Source: Mucilaginibacter mallensis (GTDB taxonomy: Bacteria > Bacteroidota > Bacteroidia > Sphingobacteriales > Sphingobacteriaceae). Taken from it: a stretch of DNA of 64,000 nt. The notes beneath the pieces were generated by a model. It made no database searches. It saw nothing but the letters and a program-made list of their open reading frames with translations, and was not told the DNA's origin. Shown one piece after another: positions 27,980-36,468 of the stretch (the stretch's first letter is position 1; the number at the start of each line of letters is the position of its first letter). The stretch covers positions 3,906,001 through 3,970,000 of the forward strand of contig NZ_LT629740.1 of the NCBI RefSeq assembly GCF_900105165.1, given 5' to 3'. A program made the position numbers and the translations under genes.

Positions 27980-29211
27980 CAGTATTTCACTTTATAGAAC
28001 CGGTATGCAAAAAGAAAGATAACCAGGTAGCAAATCACCGGCAGGTAATATGCCTGGGCAACGTTATGATTAGCAATCTGCCCCATGATCAGCGGGAAAA
28101 ATGCACCGCCGACTACGCCCATAGATATGAATGAGGATGCCTGCTTCGTATGTTCTCCCAGGTTCTTCAATCCGAGGCTAAAAATGGTCGGGAACATGAT
28201 ACTGAAGAAAAAGTTGATCATCATCAGCGCGATATAAGAAGACCACCCCCATCCCTGGGCGACAATAAGACACATCAATATACTACCACAGGCAAACGAT
28301 GCCAATAATTTATTTGGCGCGATATAGGTCATCAATGAAGTACCTACGATACGCCCAAGCACCATCATACCCATAAAAACGATCATCAGATAACCTGCCT
28401 TCTCACTGCTAAAATGCATGACATCAACGCCGTAATTAATAAAATAAGCCCAGGTACCTGCTTGCGCCGCTACGTTAAAGAACTGTGCAGCACAGGCCCA
28501 TATAAAATGCTTATGCTGATACAGTTTCCTGGCGGGATCAACATCTACATTGATGGCTGCCGCGTCGATAGTAGCTGTGTCAACATGCGGATCTGTTAGA
28601 GCCGGTATTTTTAAAAACACAAATACAACTGCGATAAGCAGGATTACACAGCCTATGGCCACATATAATGTTTTTACCGAAGTGAGATCAGTTGAGTGTA
28701 CGTTATCCGTGCTTAACAGGAACATGGAGCCTATAGCCGGACCGATCATTGTGCCTACTGCATTAAATGTTTGCGCAAAATTGATACGCTGGTCGCTTCG
28801 GCGCTGATCGCCTAAAGCTGCTGCAAAAGGGTGTGCAACCGTTTCCAACGTTGCCATTCCGCAACCCATAATAAATAAGGCTATCCTGAAAAAACTAAAG
28901 GAGAATGCGTTTGCAGCCGGTACAAACAGAAATATACCACCAGCAAATAGCAGCAACCCCATTAAAACACCGGCTTTATAACCAAACTTCTTTAAAAAAT
29001 AGCCTGCCGGGATACTCATAATAAAATAAGCTCCAAAAACGGACATCTGAATATATCCGGATTTAGATTTTGAAAGGTTCAGCACATTTTGAAAATGTTT
29101 GTTGAGCACATCACTCATGGAGTGTAATACGCCCCACATTAAAAAAAGCGAGGTCACAAAAATGAAGGTTACAATAAATCTCTTCTCGGTAAAGGCCGGT
29201 TTGTTTGTCAT
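27979..29211 (-). CDS. FucP/FHS-family MFS sugar:proton symporter
   Basis: 410 residues with about 12 hydrophobic helices and no signal peptide. The N-terminus (FIFVTSLFLMWGVLHSMSDV) and the segment MGCGMATLETVAHPFAAALG match the fucose/galactose/glucose permease group, in which an Asn is more usual after LETAA. It should carry a monosaccharide or small uronide from periplasm to cytoplasm at the end of PUL2 degradation. It follows the GH88 gene by 63 bp and is coupled to the serine hydrolase. The cargo is uncertain: fucose, galactose or an unsaturated uronic acid are possible. Confidence 0.85.
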   Translation of the reverse strand: MTNKPAFTEKRFIVTFIFVTSLFLMWGVLHSMSDVLNKHFQNVLNLSKSKSGYIQMSVFGAYFIMSIPAGYFLKKFGYKAGVLMGLLLFAGGIFLFVPAANAFSFSFFRIALFIMGCGMATLETVAHPFAAALGDQRRSDQRINFAQTFNAVGTMIGPAIGSMFLLSTDNVHSTDLTSVKTLYVAIGCVILLIAVVFVFLKIPALTDPHVDTATIDAAAINVDVDPARKLYQHKHFIWACAAQFFNVAAQAGTWAYFINYGVDVMHFSSEKAGYLMIVFMGMMVLGRIVGTSLMTYIAPNKLLASFACGSILMCLIVAQGWGWSSYIALMMINFFFSIMFPTIFSLGLKNLGEHTKQASSFISMGVVGGAFFPLIMGQIANHNVAQAYYLPVICYLVIFLFAYRFYKVKY

Positions 29212-29274
29212 TGGATTTTAGCGTTTATAAAAGGCATGAATAATTACGATTAATTGCTTACCCGCCGGTATTCA

Positions 29275-30465
29275 TTAATATTTTAGGTTTTTAAGGCGGA
29301 GTAAGGCTTCAAGGTAATAATAATCGGCGTAAATAATAGAAGCATCTATCTCACTGCCTGCCGGATGGTGGCCGGTTGAATGTAATAAGAATGCGCTGTT
29401 CACATTACCACCCTGGTATTGCGGTGATGATAAAACGGCAAGCATTTCAATGGCTTGTTTACGGTAATACTCCGCTTTTACCTTATCAGTTACAAAGCCC
29501 GACAGCTCTAATAATGCCGATGCCGTTACCGCAGCTGCCGACGCATCACGGGGGGCGTTTGGTATTGCCGGATCATCAAAATCCCAATAAGGTATATGAT
29601 CGGCAGGCAGGCGGCGCAGGTAAACATCGGCTACCTTTTGTGCAAAATCCAGGAAATCAGGCTTTTTAGTTTCCCGGTAACACATGGTAAAACCATAGAT
29701 GGCCCATGATTGCCCACGGGCCCACATAGAGTTATCAGCATACCCCTGATGGGTAACGCCTTTGATCTTTTTCCCGGTTACTGTATCATATACTACCACA
29801 TGATAGGCGGAATAATCGGGCCTGAAATGATTTTGCATGGTGGTTTCAGCATGTTTTACGGCAATATCATACAGTCGCTGCCCGCCGCCATTTTTGGAAG
29901 CCCAAAACAACAGTTCCAGGTTGATCATATTATCAATAATGGTGTTATGCGGCCAGCCCATCTTTTTCACCTGTGAGGGCCACGACAATATGGTACCTAC
30001 TTTTGGATTAAAGAGCGTAGCCAGTGAGTCGGCCGATTTTAGTATTACTGCCTTGTACGCGGGATCTTTTGTAAGGCGATAGCCATTCCCAAAACTGTTG
30101 AATACCATAAAGCCCAGGTCATGGTCGAACCCGCTGTGTACAGCAAGCGGGGCCAGCTCCCTTGTATATTTATCCGCTGCTATTTTCCATTTTTCATCGT
30201 GTGTGGCTTCATATAAATTCCATAAAATACCCGGCCAGAAACCGCTGCACCAATCGTTATAATTTACATAATGCCAACTAGTTTTATCATGATTGATGCT
30301 GCGCGGAAGGTTATTCAGCGTATCAGCGGGAGCGGCAGCCAGGGTCTTCTCCGCCTGCACAGCACAGTACTTTATTGCCTCTGCGGGTTTAAACTGGGCA
30401 TAAGCAGTTTGCAAAGTGAGTAATAAGATGCTTAAGACGGATGCTTTTATGACTAGATTCCTCAT
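29275..30465 (-). CDS. GH88 unsaturated glucuronyl hydrolase
   Basis: 396 residues from the ATG at 30465; a TTG three codons upstream is less likely. Signal peptide ends TAYAQ (about 24). The (alpha/alpha)6 barrel shows NYNDWCSGFWPGILWNLYEA (69-88), HDLGFM with Asp116, IIDNMINLELLFWAS with Asp178, and DNSMWARGQSWAIYGF. The two Asp positions correspond to the catalytic pair of the family. GH88 hydrates the 4,5-double bond of unsaturated uronides made by polysaccharide lyases. Its presence with three PL38-type genes links lyase and hydrolase steps directly. Probably periplasmic; operon member. Confidence 0.92.
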   Translation of the reverse strand: MRNLVIKASVLSILLLTLQTAYAQFKPAEAIKYCAVQAEKTLAAAPADTLNNLPRSINHDKTSWHYVNYNDWCSGFWPGILWNLYEATHDEKWKIAADKYTRELAPLAVHSGFDHDLGFMVFNSFGNGYRLTKDPAYKAVILKSADSLATLFNPKVGTILSWPSQVKKMGWPHNTIIDNMINLELLFWASKNGGGQRLYDIAVKHAETTMQNHFRPDYSAYHVVVYDTVTGKKIKGVTHQGYADNSMWARGQSWAIYGFTMCYRETKKPDFLDFAQKVADVYLRRLPADHIPYWDFDDPAIPNAPRDASAAAVTASALLELSGFVTDKVKAEYYRKQAIEMLAVLSSPQYQGGNVNSAFLLHSTGHHPAGSEIDASIIYADYYYLEALLRLKNLKY

Positions 30466-30503
30466 GGGTATCAATATATTTATGAGAATGGGTATTATAA
30501 TTT

Positions 30504-31292
30504 TTATTTTTTATCTGCAGCCTTGCTTAATAGCCATACAACCAGGTCATCAGCTCCTTTATCATTGGTAAACCCGGCAGGTAAACGTCCGTTAACATAT
30601 TCGTTATATAGCCACGGATCGCCCACGGCCAATACTACTCCCTTACCATAAGTAGCACTTGCCATAATAATTGATTTGCCCGACCATAGCTCAGCTTTGG
30701 CAGGGCCGCTTACGGTAATCGCGCAGGCATCCTTCATAAAAAGTTTGGTGGAAGTTTTAAATATGGGATGATTTTCTGTTGGTATGGCGCCATCTTCAAA
30801 ATGCTGATCATTGATCACGTGGCTGATCAGATCGTCGGTAAAATGCATCCCGAACTTTTTGGCCAGCGTATTAAAATGAGGGAGTTCTACGTTGGCACTA
30901 TCGTTAGCCATCAGGAGCAGCACACCGCCATTTTTCACCCATTCACTGATGACCTGTACATTATCGGGAAATATATACTTTGGATTAGGGCTTTCCTTTT
31001 TGGTATCCGGATCCACAATAATGTATATGGCTGTTTTTTTAAGATTTTCAGCTGTGGGAGCAGTATATAACGTTGTTAATGCCGCACCATGCTTTTTAAA
31101 AACATCCGCCAAAATGGAAAAGCCATTGTTATCTGTTTCTTCCCATTTATAATGATAGGACTCCAATGCGCCGACGGCGTCCATCCGATGTTCATCGTTA
31201 AAATAGGAGTCGAGTGTTACCAGTTTCGACTGCGCTTTAGCCGTCATATTAAAAACCAGTAAAATAATGATTGCTGTTATTAATTTTTTCAA
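30504..31292 (-). CDS. secreted DUF4350-like protein in the lyase operon
   Basis: 262 residues if started at the TTG at 31292, which begins a textbook signal peptide ((M)KKLITAIIILLVFNMTAKAQ). The only upstream ATG (31379) would overlap the PL38 gene by 53 bp and put 29 atypical residues first. The mature protein has a Rossmann-like DUF4350/glutamine-amidotransferase-like pattern: AIYIIVDPDTKKE, WVKNGGVLLLMANDSANVE, and GKGVVLAVGDPWLYNEY near the end. Such domains are often encoded next to, or fused with, GH88/GH105 hydrolases. No catalytic residues can be assigned, and a binding or accessory role is possible. Confidence 0.68.
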   Translation of the reverse strand: MKKLITAIIILLVFNMTAKAQSKLVTLDSYFNDEHRMDAVGALESYHYKWEETDNNGFSILADVFKKHGAALTTLYTAPTAENLKKTAIYIIVDPDTKKESPNPKYIFPDNVQVISEWVKNGGVLLLMANDSANVELPHFNTLAKKFGMHFTDDLISHVINDQHFEDGAIPTENHPIFKTSTKLFMKDACAITVSGPAKAELWSGKSIIMASATYGKGVVLAVGDPWLYNEYVNGRLPAGFTNDKGADDLVVWLLSKAADKK

Positions 31293-31326
31293 TTTATGAT
31301 TTATTAAGATGTACAATTGTCTTCTA

Positions 31327-32538
31327 TTAATTCGCTTGCAATGAAAATAACAGGGTGCCATAGCCAGGATTATCAGCATTGAACCCCGCTCCTTCTGGCC
31401 TTAATTTGTCGGCGGCCATTTGCGTGTATTTATATTCACCGGCAGGCAATTTTGCCCTGTATTTATAATGATTCAGCACCATTTCATATATCGAGCGCAA
31501 CTTTCCCCGCCCGTTATCAGAAATATGGGTTGCCGGGAATCTTCCGCTTATATCTGTATAAGGCTGAAAAGGCACATCCTCGCCGAGGTTGTATTTTGCA
31601 GCATATTCAAAACCTTTTAACAGCCGGTTATTGTTTGCACCGTACATATCCATGCCCTGGCTCCAGCCAATTTCACACATCTCTGATAAATGGCCAATCC
31701 CTAATTGCGTATGTGCCTGATCCCTTCCACTTTCCTGAACCTGCCCGGTTTCATTAATAATATAATGGGGTAGACTGCCATTACCAGGGCCCTTGTAGAA
31801 AAAATCAACAGCTTTGTTGAAAAGTGCGTGATCATCACAAAATACGCCAATGGCCATCATTTCTTTCATACAAGCCAAATCCCAATTGCCGTGTGCCCAT
31901 AATGCGAAGTATTGAATAGGCGGATAAAAGACCCGCATAAACATGTCCTGGCATCGTTTAGTATCAGCGGGTGCCCATCCGGGATAAGTACGCATAATTT
32001 CGGCGGCGCTGGTCATTTTAAATCCGCACAGCCCCGCCCCAAGCTCTACGTCCGTACCGTCAAAAACCTTGAGGGTTGCCGACCAGGCATTTAGTATTTC
32101 TATGGCTTTTTTCGCGTGGGCATCATCCCCTGTTATGGCCCACATTAATGCATTCTGATAAGCAGCGCACACATCTTTTTCCAGGTCGCCTATGTTTTTG
32201 CCAGCTCCCGCGAGCAAGCTCCGTTCCACATGTTCCGCAGGATGAGGAACCCAATCCGCGCTTGAATAAGGGCTCGCCTTAAATACGGCAAAGCCGCTTT
32301 TCCAGGGTTCTATATCTTTTGCCACCATTTCCCTTATTCTTTGCAGGTCCTTTGCCGTATGCAAGAGCCCTGGATGTACGAAAGGTTGCGGGTGATAGGA
32401 AGCGGGACTATCCAATTTAAGCACCTGCGCCTGCAATTGATTAGCACAACAGTTCATCAGCAGCAATAGCATAACATATAAAGCTATCCGGGTATGCTTA
32501 TCTTTTAAAAATCGTTCAGATCGGGATATAGTGTTCAT
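31327..32538 (-). CDS. PL38-type polysaccharide lyase (alginate-lyase fold), copy A
   Basis: 403 residues. Signal segment about 18-38. The fold is the (alpha/alpha)n alginate-lyase domain. Key conserved stretches are FVHPGLLHTAKDLQRIREMV, AHGNWDLACMKEMMAIGVF (Asn, Asp), QESGRDQAHTQLGIGHL (Arg, Asp, His) and LLKGFEYAAKYNLGEDVPF (Tyr). The same blocks occur in the copies at 36469 and 44861. Family PL38 contains glucuronan lyases and at least one alginate lyase, so a beta-1,4-linked uronic-acid polymer is the expected substrate, cut by beta-elimination. It lies 13 bp downstream of the GH120-like gene and upstream of GH88. Confidence 0.82.
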   Translation of the reverse strand: MNTISRSERFLKDKHTRIALYVMLLLLMNCCANQLQAQVLKLDSPASYHPQPFVHPGLLHTAKDLQRIREMVAKDIEPWKSGFAVFKASPYSSADWVPHPAEHVERSLLAGAGKNIGDLEKDVCAAYQNALMWAITGDDAHAKKAIEILNAWSATLKVFDGTDVELGAGLCGFKMTSAAEIMRTYPGWAPADTKRCQDMFMRVFYPPIQYFALWAHGNWDLACMKEMMAIGVFCDDHALFNKAVDFFYKGPGNGSLPHYIINETGQVQESGRDQAHTQLGIGHLSEMCEIGWSQGMDMYGANNNRLLKGFEYAAKYNLGEDVPFQPYTDISGRFPATHISDNGRGKLRSIYEMVLNHYKYRAKLPAGEYKYTQMAADKLRPEGAGFNADNPGYGTLLFSLQAN

Positions 32539-32550
32539 CTTGCTGCCAGA

Positions 32551-34392
32551 TTAATAAGCGAATAATAATGTTTGATTGTTATCCGAGGTTGCCCAATATT
32601 GATAAAACGGACCGGGGAAACCTGATAATGCATCCTTTGGCTTATGTTTAAAGTCTTCATTTATCGTGATGGCTTTCCCATTGGAGTATTCAAGATATTG
32701 CTTACTAAGGGCGAAGAACCCAATATACTCGGGGCTAAGTACTGGGCAGGTAACTTTCGGTATGGCTTTCAGATCCAGCATCAATTTTGCAGAATTAGCG
32801 GTATTGATCAGTGCAAAGCCTGCGTTTGCTGCTATAGTGTGACTTTGCTTATCTCCCCAGGCAGTTGGCAACGCACCCTGTATATAGGCGTTGTAATCAG
32901 CAAGGCAATCCGGGTCATTATTGAGCTTATCAAGGCCACTCTTTACAAACACATTACTGTACCAGCGGTCATCCATCGCCAGTGCGGGTATGGTTTGTTT
33001 GATGACCAGCGAATGCGGCAAAAAATTACTGGTAGCAAATGTACGCCCCGGTACTTTTTGATTGATAAAAGCGCAGTCATAAAATAAGTTCTGAACAAAT
33101 ACATTACCTTCTGCACTAATCATTTTTACGCCTTCACCGGTTGATTTTCCGGGGCCTGATATGATATTGTTATCGAATAACGCGGGGCCATGGCTATTAT
33201 ACAAGTAAATTGCGCTTTGACTGGTTTCGGTGATGACATTACGGCTAATACGTGCCCCCTGAAAAAGCGGACCAAGATAAATGCCATAGCCCGTGCCATG
33301 TACCCTGCGGATCAGGTTATGGCTGATCAAGACATCCACGGCAAGCGCAAGCCGAATGCCTGCTATCTCATTGCCCGGAAAGTCATTGTTTGAGTTGATA
33401 TCTTCAATCAAATTATCGGCAATTATACTTTGTGTGCCATGCAGCAGGCCAAATATCCCGGCCTGCCCGCAATAGGATATATGATTGTGGGTGATGGTAT
33501 CATGACCAACAGTTGAGATATCCTGTGAAAGATCACGATATTCCGGATTTCCCGGACTGGAACCGGGGTAATCATGTCCTGTTTGCCCAATAGAGATCGC
33601 TACAGATTTACAATAGCTGAGTGAACAATTTTTTATGACCCAATGCGTACCACCATTTGCATTGATAGCGCCCGGCTGCACACCATTAACAAAGGCAGGC
33701 GCGCTGGCAATCTGAGCGATCTTCAAACCATCAATAACTATAAAACTTATTCCCGGTTTTTCCGCGGCGAAGGCTGAGGGTCTTACATTGATCTCTGTCA
33801 ATTTCTGATTGGGGTCATTTGCACCGAAATTCGCAGTGATGATGGTTTTACCATTTTCCTGGCTGGTAAACCAGCTGTAGATCACCCGTTCAACATCGCC
33901 CTTCATCTTTTGCTCGTTAAGTAGTTTGTTATCCAGATAAACCTCGCCTAAATGCCGGTAGGAAGAATCACGGTTGATCCATTCTTTAAACGGATTAGTT
34001 CCATTAAAAAAATCGTCATTAATCGTCGCACGCCATGTGCGGCCATGTGCCTTTACCCATGTTCGTACCCTTTCAGAACCTTTGATGATAACCTCCTCAC
34101 CCGGTGAGGCGCTATAAGAAATTGCTGCGCCTGGCGAGCCGCCTTTATGGAAAATGACCATTTCACGGTAAGTTCCCTTATATATAATAATTCTGTCGCC
34201 GGGAAGAGCTATAGATTCGGCCTTTGTAATGGTTAGTACGGGAGAACTTGCATTACCTGAATTTTTATCGTTGCCGGATTTTGCTACATAGATGCTCCTT
34301 GGATTCGCTAACACAGCAAATGGCATCAGGCAGGCTATACCCCAAAATAAGGTGAATATTATTGGTTTTATGAAAGCGGTTTGCATTTTCAT
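32551..34392 (-). CDS. GH120-like beta-helix protein, probable catalytic-site variant
   Basis: 613 residues from the ATG at 34392 (the frame extends to a TTG at 34425). Signal peptide to about residue 29. The right-handed beta-helix matches GH120 beta-xylosidases throughout: YVAKSGND near the start, HLGEVYLDNK, ANFGANDPNQKLTEINVR, NEIAGIRLALAVDVLISHN, NSHGPALFDNNI and FLPHS. In the characterised member, as I recall it, the nucleophile (LDW.AQG) and acid/base (VEVSHGP) lie 23 residues apart. Here these spots read YLGPLFQG and LYNSHGP, with no acid at either. The protein may bind rather than cut xylose-type groups, or use other residues. Operon member between the GH97 remnant and PL38 copy A. 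Confidence 0.78.
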   Translation of the reverse strand: MKMQTAFIKPIIFTLFWGIACLMPFAVLANPRSIYVAKSGNDKNSGNASSPVLTITKAESIALPGDRIIIYKGTYREMVIFHKGGSPGAAISYSASPGEEVIIKGSERVRTWVKAHGRTWRATINDDFFNGTNPFKEWINRDSSYRHLGEVYLDNKLLNEQKMKGDVERVIYSWFTSQENGKTIITANFGANDPNQKLTEINVRPSAFAAEKPGISFIVIDGLKIAQIASAPAFVNGVQPGAINANGGTHWVIKNCSLSYCKSVAISIGQTGHDYPGSSPGNPEYRDLSQDISTVGHDTITHNHISYCGQAGIFGLLHGTQSIIADNLIEDINSNNDFPGNEIAGIRLALAVDVLISHNLIRRVHGTGYGIYLGPLFQGARISRNVITETSQSAIYLYNSHGPALFDNNIISGPGKSTGEGVKMISAEGNVFVQNLFYDCAFINQKVPGRTFATSNFLPHSLVIKQTIPALAMDDRWYSNVFVKSGLDKLNNDPDCLADYNAYIQGALPTAWGDKQSHTIAANAGFALINTANSAKLMLDLKAIPKVTCPVLSPEYIGFFALSKQYLEYSNGKAITINEDFKHKPKDALSGFPGPFYQYWATSDNNQTLLFAY

Positions 34393-34452
34393 CAAACGTG
34401 TTATAAGTTCATTAATGATAGTCAAATTTACAATCTTAAAGTATCTTACTAA

Positions 34453-34665
34453 TTATAATATTCTTGTTATCTTCCGGTTTAAACCATTGGCCTGATGATC
34501 ATAATCGATGCGGTAAACCAATTTCCCTTGTGTATCAAGACCAATATGTAATACCGTAGACCTATCCGGGGAAACTACCTGATAATCTTTCCCGGCCCAG
34601 GCAAAACTGTTATCATAACTTAACAATATAAGAATAAGCAAAAACGAGAAAACTAAATATTTCAT
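34453..34665 (-). pseudogene. truncated GH97 N-terminal domain
   Basis: A 70-codon frame with a clear signal peptide (KYLVFSFLLILILLSYDNSFA) followed by YQVVSPDRSTVLHIGLDTQG and KLVYRIDYDHQ. This is the start of the GH97 N-domain, comparable to LRVYSPDHRQLVKFYQ in the intact GH97 at 55162-57060. It stops after NGLNRKITRIL, and no continuation is visible in other frames before the GH120-like gene 60 bp on. It is the first frame after a PUL2 operator (34733-34766), so the deletion left the promoter and leader in front of the operon. Confidence 0.7.
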
Positions 34666-34732
34666 CGAAAACAGACCTGGGTAAATGGTTATTTAAATCG
34701 GTGGCTAAAAGTATCTATTAACACGTATACGT

Positions 34733-34766
34733 AAGGGGGTTAAACAGGTCAAACAAGGGGGATTTA
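34733..34766 (-). promoter_or_regulatory. PUL2 operator, site 1 (long operon)
   Basis: Written on the plus strand: GGGGG (34735-34739), GGTCAAACAA (34747-34756), GGGGG (34757-34761), ATTTA. The two G-runs form a 22-bp direct repeat. It lies about 70 bp upstream of the GH97-remnant start and would control the nine-gene operon down to 23467. Best match of the set to the consensus. Confidence 0.65.
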
Positions 34767-34786
34767 TTATAGCAGGAAGTTCAGCC

Positions 34787-36412
34787 TTAATAAATATTAA
34801 AGCTTTGTGTAACCGGTTCTGCGGATTTTAGCTTGGGCGCATTAGTTTTACCCCATTGCCAGGCCACAACGGTAACCTTAACCGGGTACTTTGTCCGTGG
34901 TGGGATTTTAGTAAATATCAACCTGTTATCGTCTATTTCGGCAGGGCCTTCTTTAACATAATAATAAACCTTCTCCCCGGCACTGGAGCTGGCTTTTAGT
35001 TCAATATACTTCTGTTTTGAAGATTGATCGGCGATAGCCGGGAAACTGATCTGCTGATCATCTCCTTCATGATTACGTACCGGTATTTTAAGATTGGCCT
35101 GCTGTACTGTTGATTTATAGATTTTGTCGCCGGGGCTGCTGGCCATTAGCCATATATCGCCCGAACGTCTGGGATTATTAAATCCCATTCTGTAAAAAGA
35201 AATGCGGAAAGTGGTATCATCTACTTTTTCTATCGGGCCACAGATCCTGGTAATATTGATCTTGCCGTTTGCATGTTTGTCGGTAGCGGTTCGTGCCTGT
35301 GCAGAATCTTTAAATGCGGTGCTGAGATTAAAGGTTATCCCATCAGCATGCGGAATAAATTCTATTTTGTTACCTGCGAAGGAATTGCCGCCCGAAAGCA
35401 AATCGCCATGCTGTTTAAAACCTACATATTGCCTGACTTTCCCGCGGGCCGCATCATAATAGCTTTCTGTGGCCTTTGCCATTTCCTTATCAAACACCCA
35501 GAACGCTTCTCTGCGATCTCCTGTATAATCTTTAAATGGCGCAGCTGGTGCATGCAATGGTTTATCCAATCGCCAGCGGTCAACAAGCCAGCCTGTTGCC
35601 GGGTCAACCGGCCTTAGTACTGCGGGGCCATCCAGCGGCATTGCAGTTGGCAGCCGATTTTCTGCCGCCTTTTTCAAAAAAAAACACAGAAAATGGATTA
35701 GTTCATCAGAATAATCAAAGTGACCATGCCCGGCATCTGCAAGAAACGCCAGTGCCGCGTGTGGATGATCGTTTCTATATTGCATTGCCGGTAATATCCG
35801 TTGTTCGCCCCATTCGTATTCTCCCATTACCATCAGTGCAGGTATACCATCAATATTACGTTGCCCCCAATTGGGGTTTGGTTTTCCGCTGCCGGTATGC
35901 GTGGTTAAAGGTGCATCGCCATGTACAGATAATATGGCCAGTGTGCGGTCCGGATCCCAGGCACCAAAATCCCAGGGATAGCTTGCTGCCGCAGAGTGGC
36001 CGATAGGTACCACCGGGGCAAAAGCCAGCTCCTGGTAACCGGATACATTTGCGAGATCTTTCATCATCCCTTCAAAACACGCCGGTGTGGTTGTATTAAA
36101 GTCGAACACCATATCGATACTTGGGGTGATCCAAATTTCGGCAAACCCCAGATCAGTGAGCGTTTTACGAAACTCCGGATGTTCCAGTATACCTTCTTCC
36201 AGCATGTTATGCTGACCAATGACAACGCCTTTCACTTGTTTACAATTTGACGGGATCCATAAAAAGGCTGTAGGATGCTCATTGGTTTCCGAAGAAATCA
36301 CACCTTTTACGTTGATAGACCATTGCCAAACGGCAGCCGTACAGGTATTGGCCGTCATTAAGAACAGTATGAACACCAAGCTCGAAAACTTACAGATCTT
36401 TTTTAAATACAT
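34787..36412 (-). CDS. secreted alpha/beta-hydrolase, putative carbohydrate esterase (paralogue 2 of 3)
   Basis: 541 residues from the ATG at 36412 (MYLKKICKFSSLVFILFLMT signal); an ATG seven codons earlier is possible. Nucleophile elbow PIGHSAAASYPW, candidate His in GHGHFDYSDELIHF, C-terminal beta region and conserved tail YPVKVTVVAWQWG. Compared with paralogue 1 the elbow is GHSAAA rather than GHSANG, and it shares FLWIPSNCKQVKGVVIGQHN with paralogue 3 (AYLWIPVDCKKIKAVIFAQN). Third gene of the esterase-PL38-esterase operon, 56 bp after PL38 copy B. De-esterification of the uronan before lyase attack is the likely role. Confidence 0.72.
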   Translation of the reverse strand: MYLKKICKFSSLVFILFLMTANTCTAAVWQWSINVKGVISSETNEHPTAFLWIPSNCKQVKGVVIGQHNMLEEGILEHPEFRKTLTDLGFAEIWITPSIDMVFDFNTTTPACFEGMMKDLANVSGYQELAFAPVVPIGHSAAASYPWDFGAWDPDRTLAILSVHGDAPLTTHTGSGKPNPNWGQRNIDGIPALMVMGEYEWGEQRILPAMQYRNDHPHAALAFLADAGHGHFDYSDELIHFLCFFLKKAAENRLPTAMPLDGPAVLRPVDPATGWLVDRWRLDKPLHAPAAPFKDYTGDRREAFWVFDKEMAKATESYYDAARGKVRQYVGFKQHGDLLSGGNSFAGNKIEFIPHADGITFNLSTAFKDSAQARTATDKHANGKINITRICGPIEKVDDTTFRISFYRMGFNNPRRSGDIWLMASSPGDKIYKSTVQQANLKIPVRNHEGDDQQISFPAIADQSSKQKYIELKASSSAGEKVYYYVKEGPAEIDDNRLIFTKIPPRTKYPVKVTVVAWQWGKTNAPKLKSAEPVTQSFNIY

Positions 36413-36468
36413 GAAGGTTAAATTTAAAGGCATTCAACTGAACAATCTAAGATAACATCACTTATCAT

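Noticed and set aside
31293..31379. ATG-started extension of the DUF4350-like gene
   Set aside because: It would overlap the upstream PL38 gene by 53 bp and add residues before a complete signal peptide; the TTG at 31292 fits better.
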